Assembly (NCBI GenBank): GCA_020851455.1
Contig: JADZCT010000041.1
Location: 1 to 64,000, forward strand
Source of the DNA: Gemmatimonadaceae bacterium
GTDB lineage: Bacteria; Gemmatimonadota; Gemmatimonadetes; Gemmatimonadales; Gemmatimonadaceae
Length of the DNA stretch: 64,000 nt
Reading direction: 5' to 3'
Shown: positions 8,097 through 17,688 of the stretch, piece by piece
Layout of the letters: each line of letters starts with the position of its first letter
Numbering within the stretch: the first letter of the stretch is position 1
Position numbers and translations under genes: made by a program
The notes under the pieces: generated by a model
What the model saw: the letters and a program-made list of their open reading frames with translations, nothing else
What the model was told of the DNA's origin: nothing
Database searches by the model: none

Positions 8097-9278
8097 TCAT
8101 GCGCCCGGAGCGGGCCAGATGGCGCCCAGCACACGCGCCCAGTTGCCTCCGAGCACGAGCTTGATGTCGGCATCAGAGTGCTTCCGCCGAATCAGCCCCT
8201 CAGCGAGGTCATAAGTACGCTTCGAATGATCCAGCTTCCTGGTCGTGATCGCGCTGTCCGTATCGCGATGCAACCGGTAGCGATCGAAGTTGGGCTGGTT
8301 CGTGGGCTCGGGCACTCCCATCGGGTTCGGGTTGCCGACGGCGTCGAGGTCGCTCCCCATCCCGACATGCTCGACCCCAACGAGCTTCGATACGTAATCG
8401 AAGTGATCGAGTGCGTTTTCGATCGTTACTGGCTCGTCGAGCTTGATCATGAAGCGGATGAACGGGATGCCCATCACGCCGCCGCTCTTCGCCACCGCGC
8501 GAATCACCTCGTCCGTCTTTGCGCGAAGGTGGCCAGGCACGAGGGCCCGCGCGGCAGAGTGCGACACGATCACGGGCTTCGTGGCCGCGGCGAGGATGTC
8601 CAGCGTGGTGCGGTCGCCAGTATGCGAAAGATCCACCGCCATCCCCACTGCCTGCATGCGCTTCAGGATCTCCGCGCCGAAGTCGGTCAGCCCGGTGTCC
8701 TCGTCTGCGAGAAATCCGGACCCCAGCCTGTTGGTGGTGTTGTAAGTGAGCTGCGAGGCGCGCTGGCCGAGCGCGAAGAAAGTGTCTACGTCATCTGCGT
8801 TCCTGAAGTGATCGGCGCCTTGCATCGTGAGCATGATGCCGATGCGGTCCCGGTCGCGCGCGAGGCGCGCAAAGTCGCTGGCGTCGTCCACGCGGAGAAA
8901 CCAGTCGCTGTATCCGGCGATGAATCCGTTCCAGTCTGCCGCCCACTTGAGCGCGCCCTGGAAGTTCCCGCCTCCGCCGCCGAGGGAGAACACGCGCGTT
9001 CCGGAGTTGCGGTAGACCTCATAGTCCGCGCGCCTGAACGAACCGGGCGTCTGCATCCAGAGCCGGCTCTTGACGGGAGTCTCGCGGAAGTCGGCGAAGC
9101 GGAATTGGTTGAGCATGTCAACCACAACGGTTTCATTGACCAGTCTCACGGCGCGCGCGGAATACTCTTCGGTGGACCATCCGAACAGCCGGTAGCGGTT
9201 GCGCAGCACGGCGGGCGCGCCGAGCGCGGTGGCGGCGCCGAGCGCAATGGCACGAACCGCGTCGCGGCGCGTGGTCAC
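8097..9278 (-). CDS. M19 membrane-dipeptidase homologue, Tat-type signal, metal ligands degenerate
   Basis: 393 residues from a GTG start that overlaps the upstream stop as GTGA, implying translational coupling; an in-frame ATG further upstream would overlap the S9 gene by 90 bases and add a poor N-terminus. The start gives VTTRRDAVRAIALGAATA, a twin-arginine-like signal. The M19 (renal dipeptidase) fold is recognisable: AVDLSHTGDRT and VIVSHSAARALVPGH keep the two zinc-2 histidines. However, the usual DGHND near the N-terminus reads DMLNQ, and the bridging Glu of IEGAD reads MQGAD, so the zinc-1 His/Asp and the bridging Glu are absent. Peptide hydrolysis is therefore doubtful; it may bind one metal or act on a different substrate. 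Confidence 0.82.
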   Translation of the reverse strand: MTTRRDAVRAIALGAATALGAPAVLRNRYRLFGWSTEEYSARAVRLVNETVVVDMLNQFRFADFRETPVKSRLWMQTPGSFRRADYEVYRNSGTRVFSLGGGGGNFQGALKWAADWNGFIAGYSDWFLRVDDASDFARLARDRDRIGIMLTMQGADHFRNADDVDTFFALGQRASQLTYNTTNRLGSGFLADEDTGLTDFGAEILKRMQAVGMAVDLSHTGDRTTLDILAAATKPVIVSHSAARALVPGHLRAKTDEVIRAVAKSGGVMGIPFIRFMIKLDEPVTIENALDHFDYVSKLVGVEHVGMGSDLDAVGNPNPMGVPEPTNQPNFDRYRLHRDTDSAITTRKLDHSKRTYDLAEGLIRRKHSDADIKLVLGGNWARVLGAIWPAPGA

Positions 9279-10600
9279 GGCTGGACTCTTACCGGCGGCT
9301 GCGGCTTCGACCGGTCTTCGTACGGCCGCAGCCACCAGTCGAAGAAAGTCCATGTCCGGTTCCACGAGTCAATCTGGTCGGGCGAATCAACACGCTCCAG
9401 CGTCACTGGATCAACGCGTCGGCTGAACGCGTGGCCCACCGACGCGCCCCATCCCGGCGGGTCAACGTACACCTTCGTTTCGGTGAGATCCGGCTTGAGC
9501 GCGCGAAGCTTCCAGACGAGCTGCTGATCCTCCACATAGTTCACGTCCAGGTCGTTCGTCGAGACGTGCACGAGAAGCGGGATGTGAAGGTTCTCCACCT
9601 GGTAGAGAGGCGAACGCCTGATGTATTCGTCCGGGTTCTCGAAGGGCAAGCCGCGCAGTCCTGGCTGCGTGGAGTAGCTGCGCTGGTAGCCCGGCCCCTT
9701 CAGCCCGAGGCGGAAGACAAGATTCGTGACCGGCACGATGGCGGCGGCCGCCTTGATCGGCGTGCTGGCCGCGGTTGCGTTGAGCACCGTGATGAAGCCA
9801 CCGTGGCTCCAGCCCATCATCCCCACCCGATCCATGTCCACGTACGGCAGCGTCTTCAGGTAGTCCATCGCGCTGAGGACGTCCTCCACCTCCGCGCCCC
9901 CGTAGTCAATCGCCATGTGAAGCTTCTCGCCGAACCCGGTGCTGCCACGGTACTCGGGGGTAATCACCACATAACCTTTCTCGACTGCCTCCTTGACGAA
10001 CGGGAGCATATTCTCGCCCCAGTTGCCGTGTACGCCGCCGTGCACCCAAATCATTGCGGCGTGCCCCCTGGCGCCGCGTTTCGCGAGGGGCGCAAAGAGG
10101 TAAGCGGGGATTTCCATTCCGTCCACGCGGCTCTTGTACGTGACCTTGCGGAAGTCGGCGATTCCCTTGAAACGAGCCGCGTAGATGCTGTCGGTGACCT
10201 TCTTCGCGGCGACGTCGCGCGCGAAATCGGCGCGGGGCATGTCCTTGGGGTCGTTGCTCACGTAGAGCTCCCGCATCCGCGTCGAGTCCATCAGGCCCTG
10301 GAACCCGCGGCCGCCCCCTCCTCGCCCGCCCTGTGCGCCCCTGCCCCCCGCGCCGCCCCGCCCGGCAGCGGCTTGCCCGCCGCGGGCGCCTTGAGGAGCG
10401 GCCGACGGTTGGGTAGCCGACGGCTGCGCGGCGCCTGCGACCTTCACGTCGGTTGACGTCGTGACCACGCGTGGCGGGCCGGCAGGCGCTACCGACGGCG
10501 CGCGGCTCGCTGCCGACGCGCACGCTGCAATTGCGCAGGCACCCAGGATCGAGGCGATCCGGCTGGTGATAGCAGGTGCGATCTTCATCAGAAGCCCCAT
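9275..10600 (-). CDS. S9 prolyl-oligopeptidase-family hydrolase, probable lipoprotein
   Basis: 441 residues. The N-terminus is a signal with two possible lipoboxes (LGAC, residues 19-22; IAAC, 24-27). A Gly/Arg/Ala-rich linker follows at about 70-100, then an alpha/beta-hydrolase domain with PEYRGSTGFGE, the nucleophile elbow GWSHGG, the acid in STNDLDV and the histidine in VGHAFSR. This is the catalytic domain of S9 peptidases/acyl-aminoacyl peptidases without the beta-propeller that normally gates it, so substrate choice may be broader than oligopeptides. It is the middle gene of an S9-S9-M19 run and is coupled to M19 by GTGA. It is a clear paralogue of the gene just upstream, which lacks the linker. 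Confidence 0.85.
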   Translation of the reverse strand: MGLLMKIAPAITSRIASILGACAIAACASAASRAPSVAPAGPPRVVTTSTDVKVAGAAQPSATQPSAAPQGARGGQAAAGRGGAGGRGAQGGRGGGGRGFQGLMDSTRMRELYVSNDPKDMPRADFARDVAAKKVTDSIYAARFKGIADFRKVTYKSRVDGMEIPAYLFAPLAKRGARGHAAMIWVHGGVHGNWGENMLPFVKEAVEKGYVVITPEYRGSTGFGEKLHMAIDYGGAEVEDVLSAMDYLKTLPYVDMDRVGMMGWSHGGFITVLNATAASTPIKAAAAIVPVTNLVFRLGLKGPGYQRSYSTQPGLRGLPFENPDEYIRRSPLYQVENLHIPLLVHVSTNDLDVNYVEDQQLVWKLRALKPDLTETKVYVDPPGWGASVGHAFSRRVDPVTLERVDSPDQIDSWNRTWTFFDWWLRPYEDRSKPQPPVRVQP

Positions 10601-10661
10601 GGCTGCATGTGGTGAATGAGTGTGACGGCGGATCGAGCCGGAGCGGCGCTCCGCCGGCCAG

Positions 10662-11783
10662 CTATGGACGCACTCGCGGCGGAGGCAGCGGCGACGACCG
10701 GTCCTCGTACGGCCGCAGCCACCACTCGAAGAACTGCCAGATGCGGTTCCACGAGTCTATCTGCTCCGGCGTGTCAACCCGCTCGAACGTCGTGAGGTCC
10801 ACGCGGCGGTCGAACTCGTGGCCAACGGCAGGTCGCCACCCGGGCGGGTCCACGTAGATCTTCGTCTCGACCAGGTCCCGTTTCAGTGCGCGCAGTTTCC
10901 ACACCATCATCTGGTCTTCCACGAAGTTCACGTCGCGATCGTTCGTCGAGACGTGCACCAGCATCGGAACATCGAGCTTCTCCACCTGGAACTGCGGCGA
11001 GCGCCTGATGTACTCCTCCGGATTCTCGAACGGCGCGCCGCCAACTCCCGGCATGGGCGCGAAGTTCTGCTGGTAGCTCGGCCCCTTCAATGAAAGGCGG
11101 AAGAATAGGTCGGTCACGGGAACGAGCGAGGCAGCGGCGGCGAGGCCGTGGCTGGGCGACGTCGCGCTCAGCATGGTGATGTAGCCGCCGTGGCTCCAGC
11201 CCATCATCCCGACGCGGCTCATGTCTACATACGGAAGAGTCTTGAGGAAGTCGAGCGCGCTCAGGCAGTCAACGACTTCGTTGCCGCCGTAGTCCTGCGC
11301 GCGGTAGAACGCCTCGCCAAAACCGGTGCTCCCCCGGTACTCAGGCGTGACGACCACGTACCCGCGGTCAACTGCCTCCTTCACGAACGGCAGCAGGTTC
11401 TCGTCCCAGTTTGCGTGGATGCCCTGGTGCACCCAGATCATCGCTGCATGACCGTTCGGCCCGCGCTTTTCGAGCGGCGCAAACACGTACGCCGGGATCA
11501 CGAGGCCATCGGCGCGGCTCGCGTACGTCACCTTGCGGACTTCGAGCACGTCCTTGAACCGCGCGAAGAAGATCGAGTCGGTGCGGTTCTTGGCCACGAT
11601 CTGCGCGGCAAACCCGCCGGCGGGCAGGTCCCTGGGATCGGGGCTTACGTAGAGCAGTCGCGCCCGCGCGCTGTCAATCGCGACGCTCTGCGACGAACGT
11701 TGCGCGAAGACGGGTGAGCCGGATGCCGCGACCGCGAGCAGCACGGCAATGAAGGCGCAGGCGCGCCAACGCGGAGGTTTCAT
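10662..11783 (-). CDS. S9-family alpha/beta hydrolase, exported
   Basis: 373 residues from ATG at 11783 (MKPPRWRACAFIAVLLAVAA), giving a standard signal peptide cut after VFAQ; an open frame continues upstream but has no plausible signal. Catalytic serine S197 in GWSHGG, acid D282 in STNDRDV and H322 in VGHEF are all present, with the oxyanion-region PEYRGSTGFGE at about 148-157. It lacks the usual N-terminal propeller. It is followed after 61 bases by its paralogue and then an M19 homologue, suggesting a secreted or periplasmic peptide-degrading operon. The promoter must lie within 11784-11870, between this start and the terminator of the next gene. Confidence 0.86.
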   Translation of the reverse strand: MKPPRWRACAFIAVLLAVAASGSPVFAQRSSQSVAIDSARARLLYVSPDPRDLPAGGFAAQIVAKNRTDSIFFARFKDVLEVRKVTYASRADGLVIPAYVFAPLEKRGPNGHAAMIWVHQGIHANWDENLLPFVKEAVDRGYVVVTPEYRGSTGFGEAFYRAQDYGGNEVVDCLSALDFLKTLPYVDMSRVGMMGWSHGGYITMLSATSPSHGLAAAASLVPVTDLFFRLSLKGPSYQQNFAPMPGVGGAPFENPEEYIRRSPQFQVEKLDVPMLVHVSTNDRDVNFVEDQMMVWKLRALKRDLVETKIYVDPPGWRPAVGHEFDRRVDLTTFERVDTPEQIDSWNRIWQFFEWWLRPYEDRSSPLPPPRVRP

Positions 11784-11863
11784 GCCCCAAATGTACGCCC
11801 GGCGCGCGCGACAGCTACATGCGGACCACGATGACACGGTGGAAGCGGGCTCCAGCGCACCAT

Positions 11864-11899
11864 GAAAAGACTCACGCCCCGCCGATGGCGGGGCGTGAG
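11864..11899 (-). terminator. Rho-independent terminator of the M14 peptidase gene
   Basis: CTCACGCCCCGCC (11871-11883) and GGCGGGGCGTGAG (11887-11899) form a perfect 13-bp stem with a 3-base loop. On the minus strand the stem is followed by TCTTTTC (T-tract at 11865-11868). It lies about 60 bases after the stop of the M14 gene at 11960 and separates it from the S9 operon. Confidence 0.85.
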
Positions 11900-11959
11900 C
11901 AGCGCGCGAAGGCGACGCGAAGGCGACGCGAAGACGCCGGCAGGCGCACAACTCCGTGC

Positions 11960-14900
11960 TTACCGCGGGTCGAGCTTCCTTCCGGCGTTCAGGTTGTCCC
12001 AGTTCAGGATAGCGTTGAACACCAGAGGGTAGCTGCCGATGGTCTCGCCGCGATAGAGTGGGTTGAACGAGAAGAGCACCACGTGGCCTTTCTCGAGCGG
12101 AGAGTCTACCAGAATGGGACGCTGCGCAATGTCGCCGCCGCCGGAGAGGAGGCCGGATACGAGCAGCTCGTTCTGCGCGCCGAACCTCAGCGCGACGCGA
12201 GGGCGCTGATCGGGCGGGATGATGTTGAGCGATGGCGTCCGGAGCTGTTCTTCGGTTGGCACCGCGTACTGCCACGGCTGCACGCCGGCGCGCGTAGTCG
12301 GGAGGAACTCCGGGCCGAGCGGCTGGAAGCCCGGAGTCTGGTCGCGGTCGCTCGCCGTGCCGCGACCGGTCTCGCGCTGCCCGCCCCCGGCGCCGCCGCG
12401 CCCGCCACCGCGTCCGCCGGATCCCGCGCTCACGCCAAGCACCTGCCCGTTGCCTGTGTACACGGCGAGGCCGTCGGCGATGCCGTAGGTGAGCGGACTC
12501 GCGTCGTCAACGAGGCGCGTCCGCAGGAATGTGCCGGTGACGGTGCCGCGCTGCGGCGTGCTGGTGCTGACGCCGTTGGTGAACCCGTTCTGCATGGCGA
12601 AGTCCGCGGTGTTGCCGCTCGTGATGAGGACGCCGCCCGCTTTCACGAAGTTCTGGAGCGCGACCAGTCCGTCGTAACCCATTCCAGGCCTGATGTCGTC
12701 GGTCTGTGCCCAGGTGCCGACGTTCGGCATCTCCGGCGACTGCTTCCACGGGATCGGACCGCCCTTCCACATAGGCATTCCCTCGATGACCCCGCCGCCG
12801 CCGCCTCCGGGTCCGAAAATGATCACGTCGTACTTCTGCTTCAGGTCCCCCAGCTTTCGCGGATCCTGAATGCTGATGTAATCGTAAGGAATGCCGTTGA
12901 AGTCGAGCGCCATGCGCCACCAGCCCTCGGTCTGCGTGTTCTGCCAGGTGTGCATCACGGCTACGCGTGCGGCGCGCAGAGGATGCATCGGCACACCGGG
13001 GGCGGCGGCCAGGGCGTGCGCGGTGAGGCCAAGCTCCTTCGTGGTTGCGTCCAGCGTCGCGGCCGCAACGCCGCGAATAATGAACGATCCGCGCCGGAAC
13101 TGCTGACCGTTGGCCTCGAACGGCTCCTCGGCGGCCTGCATATCGGCGTCCTTCAGGCGGTAGCGCAGAGTAGTGAGCGCATTGTCGCTATTCGCATTGA
13201 TCGCGAACACGCTCCCCGGCCCGCGCACGCCACCCGGGGCCGTGATCCTGCCCGTCACCTTGTCCACTGGAACATCGAGTACCGCGAGGTCCGCCACGCG
13301 CACCGCTTCCGTGCCGAAGCCCTCAGGGAACGTCCAGCCCGTATCGTCGTACGGATTCTTCTGCGGGTCGCTGGGCGACCAGTACTGATAGTCGAGCAGT
13401 GCGTCGGCAATGCGCGAGTACGGCTGGTCCATGCGGATGATGTAACTGCCAGCCGGGAACTCACGCGCGACCGTTGCGGGCACCTGCGCCTGGAGCACTG
13501 GATGGTCAACGCCCGTCGTACCCGCGTCGCCGCCCGCGGCGCCTCCGCGGCCGCCCCGTCCGCCGCCGCCGTTCGCGGACTTGGCCGCCACCTGCACCGT
13601 GAACGCCGACTTCGCCCGCGATATCTCCACGTGCTGCTTCTGCATCACCGTCAGCAGCTCCGCCTGCGCGCCAAGCCGCGGGTCGCTGGCAGGCAGGACG
13701 TACGCCGCGGGACCTTCGAGCTTCGGCTTGCTGACCGCGCGTTTGGTCTTGTCCCAGTAGTTGTTGAGGAAGAGCGCCCGGTTGTTGGCAATGTAGGCGA
13801 GCGAGACGAGCACGCCCGTCTGTTCGTAGTTGTTGTTGTTGCGCAGCGACCACCTCACGCGCGGGAGCGGCGGGTTCTGGCGGAACCACGTGCGGGCGGC
13901 GTCGGAGGCGGAGATCGTTCGCTCCTGGGTCTCGGCGGTGCCGCCGTTGCCGAACGTCTCGTAGAGCCGGCTGATCCCGTTGTGCGTCGCGCCCATGAAC
14001 ATCAGGTACCCCGGCGACCAGGTGTCGAAATCGCCATGCGCGAAGACGCCGGGCATGCCGAAGCGCGTCATCTCCTGCACGTTGTTCCACCCGATCATCT
14101 GCCACTCGTTCGTGAGCAGAGGGTCGAGCCACGAGTTGTACGGTCCGTCGCCGATCGTGTTGTCGTAGAGGAACGGCACCGACTCGTGGAGGTCGTGCAG
14201 CACGAGCGCATTCCAGTCCACGAACGCGTCGAGGACGTTCGTAGAGAGCTTGAGCGTGAGCCCCATCGCGTCGCGGTTGTTGTCGTGCCGGACGTAGTGG
14301 CCCCAGTAGATCACACCCGGGCTCACCTCACCGGGGTGCTTCTTGGTCCACTCGTATACGTCCACCATGCGGTCGCGGCCGTCAACCTCGACGACAGGCG
14401 TCATGAGGGTGATCACATGGTCACGGATATTCTTGATGTAGGGACTCTCGTCCACCGCCAGCCGGTAGGCGAGTTCCATGAGCGCCGTGGGCGCGCCCGC
14501 CTCCGTCGAGTGGATGGTGCCGGTGATGTAGTACGCCGGCGCCACCTCCGAGATGAGCTTCGCCGCCTGCCTGTCGTCGAAGTTGATCGAGCGCGGATCG
14601 GCAAGCTTCGCCATCTTCGCCTTGTTCGCGTCCAGGCCGGCGATGAGCTTCTCGCTCGCGACGGCGACGAGGAGGTGCTCGCGGCCTTCCTCCGTCTTGC
14701 CGATTGACCATACCTTCACACGACCCGGTGCCGCCTTTGCCAGACGGCGCATGTAGTCGTACACCTCGTGGGAGTATGGCAGCTTGTTGGGCCCGCCCGC
14801 TATGTCGCCCAGCACCGCGGCCGGCGTCGGCGCCGTCTTCGACGCGGGCAGATAGTCAACCAGCGGCGAGAGAAAGAAGGGCTCGGTCGTGTATTCCCGG

Positions 14901-15043
14901 ATCTTGGCCGTGTACGCCGAGTCAATCGGCTGTTTCGGGTCGCGGCCCGGCTTGATCGAGTTGGGGTCGAGCTGCGCGGCGGCAACCGCCGGAACAGCGG
15001 CAAGGAGCGCAAGCGCGGCGCGCGCCAGTTTCGGGAACTTCAT
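11960..15043 (-). CDS. Large exported M14 zinc carboxypeptidase
   Basis: 1027 residues from ATG at 15043 (MKFPKLARAALALLAAVPAV), a signal peptide ending VAAAQ; a start nine codons earlier is possible but spoils the signal. The M14 domain is N-terminal: TGTIHSTEAGAPTALMELA holds the HxxE zinc pair and LVLHDLHESVPFLYDN the third zinc His. A long C-terminal region includes a class-I amidotransferase-like stretch (KYDVIIFGPGGGGGGVIEG) and two Gly/Arg-rich inserts (about 500-515 and 860-880). It shares overall architecture with the plus-strand M14 gene at 18847. It probably trims peptides in the periplasm or outside the cell. A strong terminator follows. Confidence 0.88.
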   Translation of the reverse strand: MKFPKLARAALALLAAVPAVAAAQLDPNSIKPGRDPKQPIDSAYTAKIREYTTEPFFLSPLVDYLPASKTAPTPAAVLGDIAGGPNKLPYSHEVYDYMRRLAKAAPGRVKVWSIGKTEEGREHLLVAVASEKLIAGLDANKAKMAKLADPRSINFDDRQAAKLISEVAPAYYITGTIHSTEAGAPTALMELAYRLAVDESPYIKNIRDHVITLMTPVVEVDGRDRMVDVYEWTKKHPGEVSPGVIYWGHYVRHDNNRDAMGLTLKLSTNVLDAFVDWNALVLHDLHESVPFLYDNTIGDGPYNSWLDPLLTNEWQMIGWNNVQEMTRFGMPGVFAHGDFDTWSPGYLMFMGATHNGISRLYETFGNGGTAETQERTISASDAARTWFRQNPPLPRVRWSLRNNNNYEQTGVLVSLAYIANNRALFLNNYWDKTKRAVSKPKLEGPAAYVLPASDPRLGAQAELLTVMQKQHVEISRAKSAFTVQVAAKSANGGGGRGGRGGAAGGDAGTTGVDHPVLQAQVPATVAREFPAGSYIIRMDQPYSRIADALLDYQYWSPSDPQKNPYDDTGWTFPEGFGTEAVRVADLAVLDVPVDKVTGRITAPGGVRGPGSVFAINANSDNALTTLRYRLKDADMQAAEEPFEANGQQFRRGSFIIRGVAAATLDATTKELGLTAHALAAAPGVPMHPLRAARVAVMHTWQNTQTEGWWRMALDFNGIPYDYISIQDPRKLGDLKQKYDVIIFGPGGGGGGVIEGMPMWKGGPIPWKQSPEMPNVGTWAQTDDIRPGMGYDGLVALQNFVKAGGVLITSGNTADFAMQNGFTNGVSTSTPQRGTVTGTFLRTRLVDDASPLTYGIADGLAVYTGNGQVLGVSAGSGGRGGGRGGAGGGQRETGRGTASDRDQTPGFQPLGPEFLPTTRAGVQPWQYAVPTEEQLRTPSLNIIPPDQRPRVALRFGAQNELLVSGLLSGGGDIAQRPILVDSPLEKGHVVLFSFNPLYRGETIGSYPLVFNAILNWDNLNAGRKLDPR

Positions 15044-15227
15044 CGGCAACCTCGATGGAGTGTGGGGCAAGTTGCCGAGAATCTAACGCCCGCCGGGCGT
15101 GCCGCTGCAGCCCGCCCAGCGGACCGCTGCCTCCCGGCGTAATTTGCTTCGGGCTCGTCTGCGGGCCCCTGCGCAACCACAGAGACCACGCCCCGTCCAG
15201 CCCTCCGGCTCCCGGCATCCCAGAGAC

Positions 15228-17666
15228 ATGACCGCACCCGCTGCCACCGTCGCGCCCCCGGCGCGCCCGATGCTTCCATTCCTCGTACTCCTCTTCGTCG
15301 GGAGCGGCTGCGCGGCGCTCATCTACGAAGTCGTCTGGCTGCAGCTTCTCTCGCTGATAGTCGGGTCAAGCGCGATATCGCTGGGCGTCATCCTCGGGAC
15401 GTTCATGGGAGGAATGTTCCTGGGATCGCTCCTGCTATCGAAGTACGTGGATCGCTCGCACCATCCAATGAAGGTGTACGCGTACCTCGAGCTCGGGATC
15501 GGCGCGTTCGGGATCCTGATCCCGCTCATCCTGCCGCACGTGGGAGGACTCTACACCTCGATCGGCGGCGAAGGCCTGTTGGGCATAATCGTGCGCGCCA
15601 TCTACTGCGCGATCGTGCTCCTGCCGCCTACCGTCATGATGGGCGCCACCCTGCCGGCAATCTCGCGCTATGTGGAGACCACGCCAAGCGGCGTGTCGTG
15701 GCTCGGGTTCTTCTACGGTGGGAATATCTTCGGCGCGGTGGCGGGCAGCCTCATGGCCGGCTACTACCTCTTGCGCAAGTTCGACATGACGACGGCCTGC
15801 CTCGTGGGCGTCGCGTTCAACGTTGCCGTCGCGCTCATCGCGCTCGCGCTGGCGAAGAAGACCGCATACGAGGCCCCGCCCGAGGCGGCGCCAGCGTCGC
15901 CGCCCAGCGCCGCACCCGGCGCCCGGCTCGTGTACGCAACGATCGCCATCAGCGGCTTCACAGCGCTCGCGTCAGAAGTGATCTGGACGCGCCTCCTCGG
16001 CCTCTCGCTCGGGCAGACGACCTACACGTTCTCCCTGATCCTCGCGGTGTTCCTCTTCGGACTCGGTATCGGCAGCAGTGCCGGGTCGTACATGGCGCGC
16101 AGCGGCGAGGGCGCGCGTGCGGCCCTCGGCTGGTGCCAGGCGCTGCTCGTCGTGGCGCTCGCGTGGGCCGCGTGGTCGGTGAACGAGGCCATGCCGTACT
16201 GGCCCGTGAACCCGATGCTCGCGCCCAAGATGTCGTTCGTGTACCAGGTGGACCTGGTGAAGACCCTGTGGATGGTGCTGCCCGGCGCGATCCTGTGGGG
16301 CGCGAGCTTCCCGCTCGCCCTCGCGGCCGTCAGCGCCAGGGGCCAGGATCCGGGCCGCCTCGTCGGCACGGTGTACGCGGCCAATACGGTCGGCGCCATC
16401 CTCGGCTCGCTCGTCGCCAGTCTCTGGCTCATCGCCGCGATCGGCACGCAGAACGGCCAGCGACTGATCATGGGGTTCGCCGCCGTGAGCGCGCTGCTCA
16501 TGCTCGCGCTCAAGGTGAAGGAGGATGGCTCGACGACCGTCACGCCGGGGCGCGCCGGGCTCGCAGCGGGCGTCGTTGCCCTGGCGCTCTGGCTCGGCTC
16601 GGGGATAATCCCTGTGCCGTCGCTGCTGGTCGGCTACGGCCGCTTTGCCGCGGTGCGGTACAACGATCACGGCGAGTGGATCTACACCGGCGAGGGGATG
16701 AACTCCTCGATGGCCGTCTCCAAGCTCTGGAACGGCGTCCTGAACTACCACAACGCCGGCAAGGTGCAGGCATCCAGCGAACCGCAGGACATGCGGCTCC
16801 AGCGGATGCTCGGCCATCTTACGACTCTGGTGCCAACCAATCCCAGGCGCGTGCTGGTGATCGCCTGCGGAGCGGGCGTGACGGCAGGCGCGGCGAGCAT
16901 TGACCCGATGGTGGAGAAGCAGACGATCGTCGAGATCGAGCCCCTCGTGCCGCGCGTCGTATCGCGCTACTTCGGCGCCGAGAACTTCCACGTCGTGGAC
17001 AACCCCAAGGTGGAGGTCATCATAGATGACGCGCGGCACTATGTGCTCACCACCAAGGAAAAGTTCGACGCAATCACGTCGGACCCTTTCGACCCGTGGG
17101 TTAAAGGGGCCGCGACGCTCTACACGAAGGAGTTCTTCGAGATCGCCAAGGAACACCTGAACCCCGGCGGCGTCGTAACGGTGTTCGTGCAGCTCTACGA
17201 GAGCAACCTCGCCGCCGTCAAGAGTGAAGTGGCGACGTTCCTCTCGGTCTTCCCCAACGGGATGGTGTTCGGCAACGAGTACCAGGGCGGCGGCTACGAC
17301 GTCGTGCTCCTCGGCCAGAAGCAGGACGCACCGATTGACATTGACGCCATCGAGGCGCGGCTCGCGCGCCCTGAATACGCGCCCGTTCGTCAGTCGCTCT
17401 CCGAGATCGGCTTCTACTCCGCCACGGACCTCTTCTCCACGTTTGCAGCACAGGGCCCCGCCCTCGCACCGTGGATGGCCGACGCCCAGATCAACCGCGA
17501 CAAGAATCTCCGCCTCCAGTTCATTGCCGGCGCGAGCCTGAACCACTACGACCAAGGCCCGATCTACGCCGACATCATCCGCTACCGGAAGTACCCGGAA
17601 GGACTGTTCCGCGGCTCGGAAGATCGGCTCAACAGGATCCGCATGGCCACCATGGGCATGCGCTGA
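15228..17666 (+). CDS. Membrane-fused spermidine synthase-like protein
   Basis: 812 residues from ATG at 15228; the open frame extends 43 codons upstream but only this ATG gives a membrane-type start. Residues to about 470 form many membrane helices in two blocks (FLVLLFVGSGCAALIYEVVW and ISGFTALASEVIWTRLLGLS are matching repeats). The rest is a spermidine-synthase/methyltransferase Rossmann domain with VLVIACGAGVTAGAAS, the acidic EIEPLVP, DDARHYV and DPFDPWVKG. Such fused proteins are common in Gemmatimonadota and related phyla; whether they make polyamines or methylate or transport something else is unproven. It is divergent from the M14 gene with 184 bases between, in which I see no further gene. 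Confidence 0.85.
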   Translation: MTAPAATVAPPARPMLPFLVLLFVGSGCAALIYEVVWLQLLSLIVGSSAISLGVILGTFMGGMFLGSLLLSKYVDRSHHPMKVYAYLELGIGAFGILIPLILPHVGGLYTSIGGEGLLGIIVRAIYCAIVLLPPTVMMGATLPAISRYVETTPSGVSWLGFFYGGNIFGAVAGSLMAGYYLLRKFDMTTACLVGVAFNVAVALIALALAKKTAYEAPPEAAPASPPSAAPGARLVYATIAISGFTALASEVIWTRLLGLSLGQTTYTFSLILAVFLFGLGIGSSAGSYMARSGEGARAALGWCQALLVVALAWAAWSVNEAMPYWPVNPMLAPKMSFVYQVDLVKTLWMVLPGAILWGASFPLALAAVSARGQDPGRLVGTVYAANTVGAILGSLVASLWLIAAIGTQNGQRLIMGFAAVSALLMLALKVKEDGSTTVTPGRAGLAAGVVALALWLGSGIIPVPSLLVGYGRFAAVRYNDHGEWIYTGEGMNSSMAVSKLWNGVLNYHNAGKVQASSEPQDMRLQRMLGHLTTLVPTNPRRVLVIACGAGVTAGAASIDPMVEKQTIVEIEPLVPRVVSRYFGAENFHVVDNPKVEVIIDDARHYVLTTKEKFDAITSDPFDPWVKGAATLYTKEFFEIAKEHLNPGGVVTVFVQLYESNLAAVKSEVATFLSVFPNGMVFGNEYQGGGYDVVLLGQKQDAPIDIDAIEARLARPEYAPVRQSLSEIGFYSATDLFSTFAAQGPALAPWMADAQINRDKNLRLQFIAGASLNHYDQGPIYADIIRYRKYPEGLFRGSEDRLNRIRMATMGMR

Positions 17667-17688
17667 GGCGGCCGCAGAGACGGGCCGA

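Noticed and set aside
11819-14707. A 962-residue open frame on the plus strand opposite the M14 peptidase gene
   Set aside because: It is an antisense shadow caused by high GC and codon bias. It lacks any domain, and the minus strand carries a complete peptidase with a signal peptide and zinc motifs.
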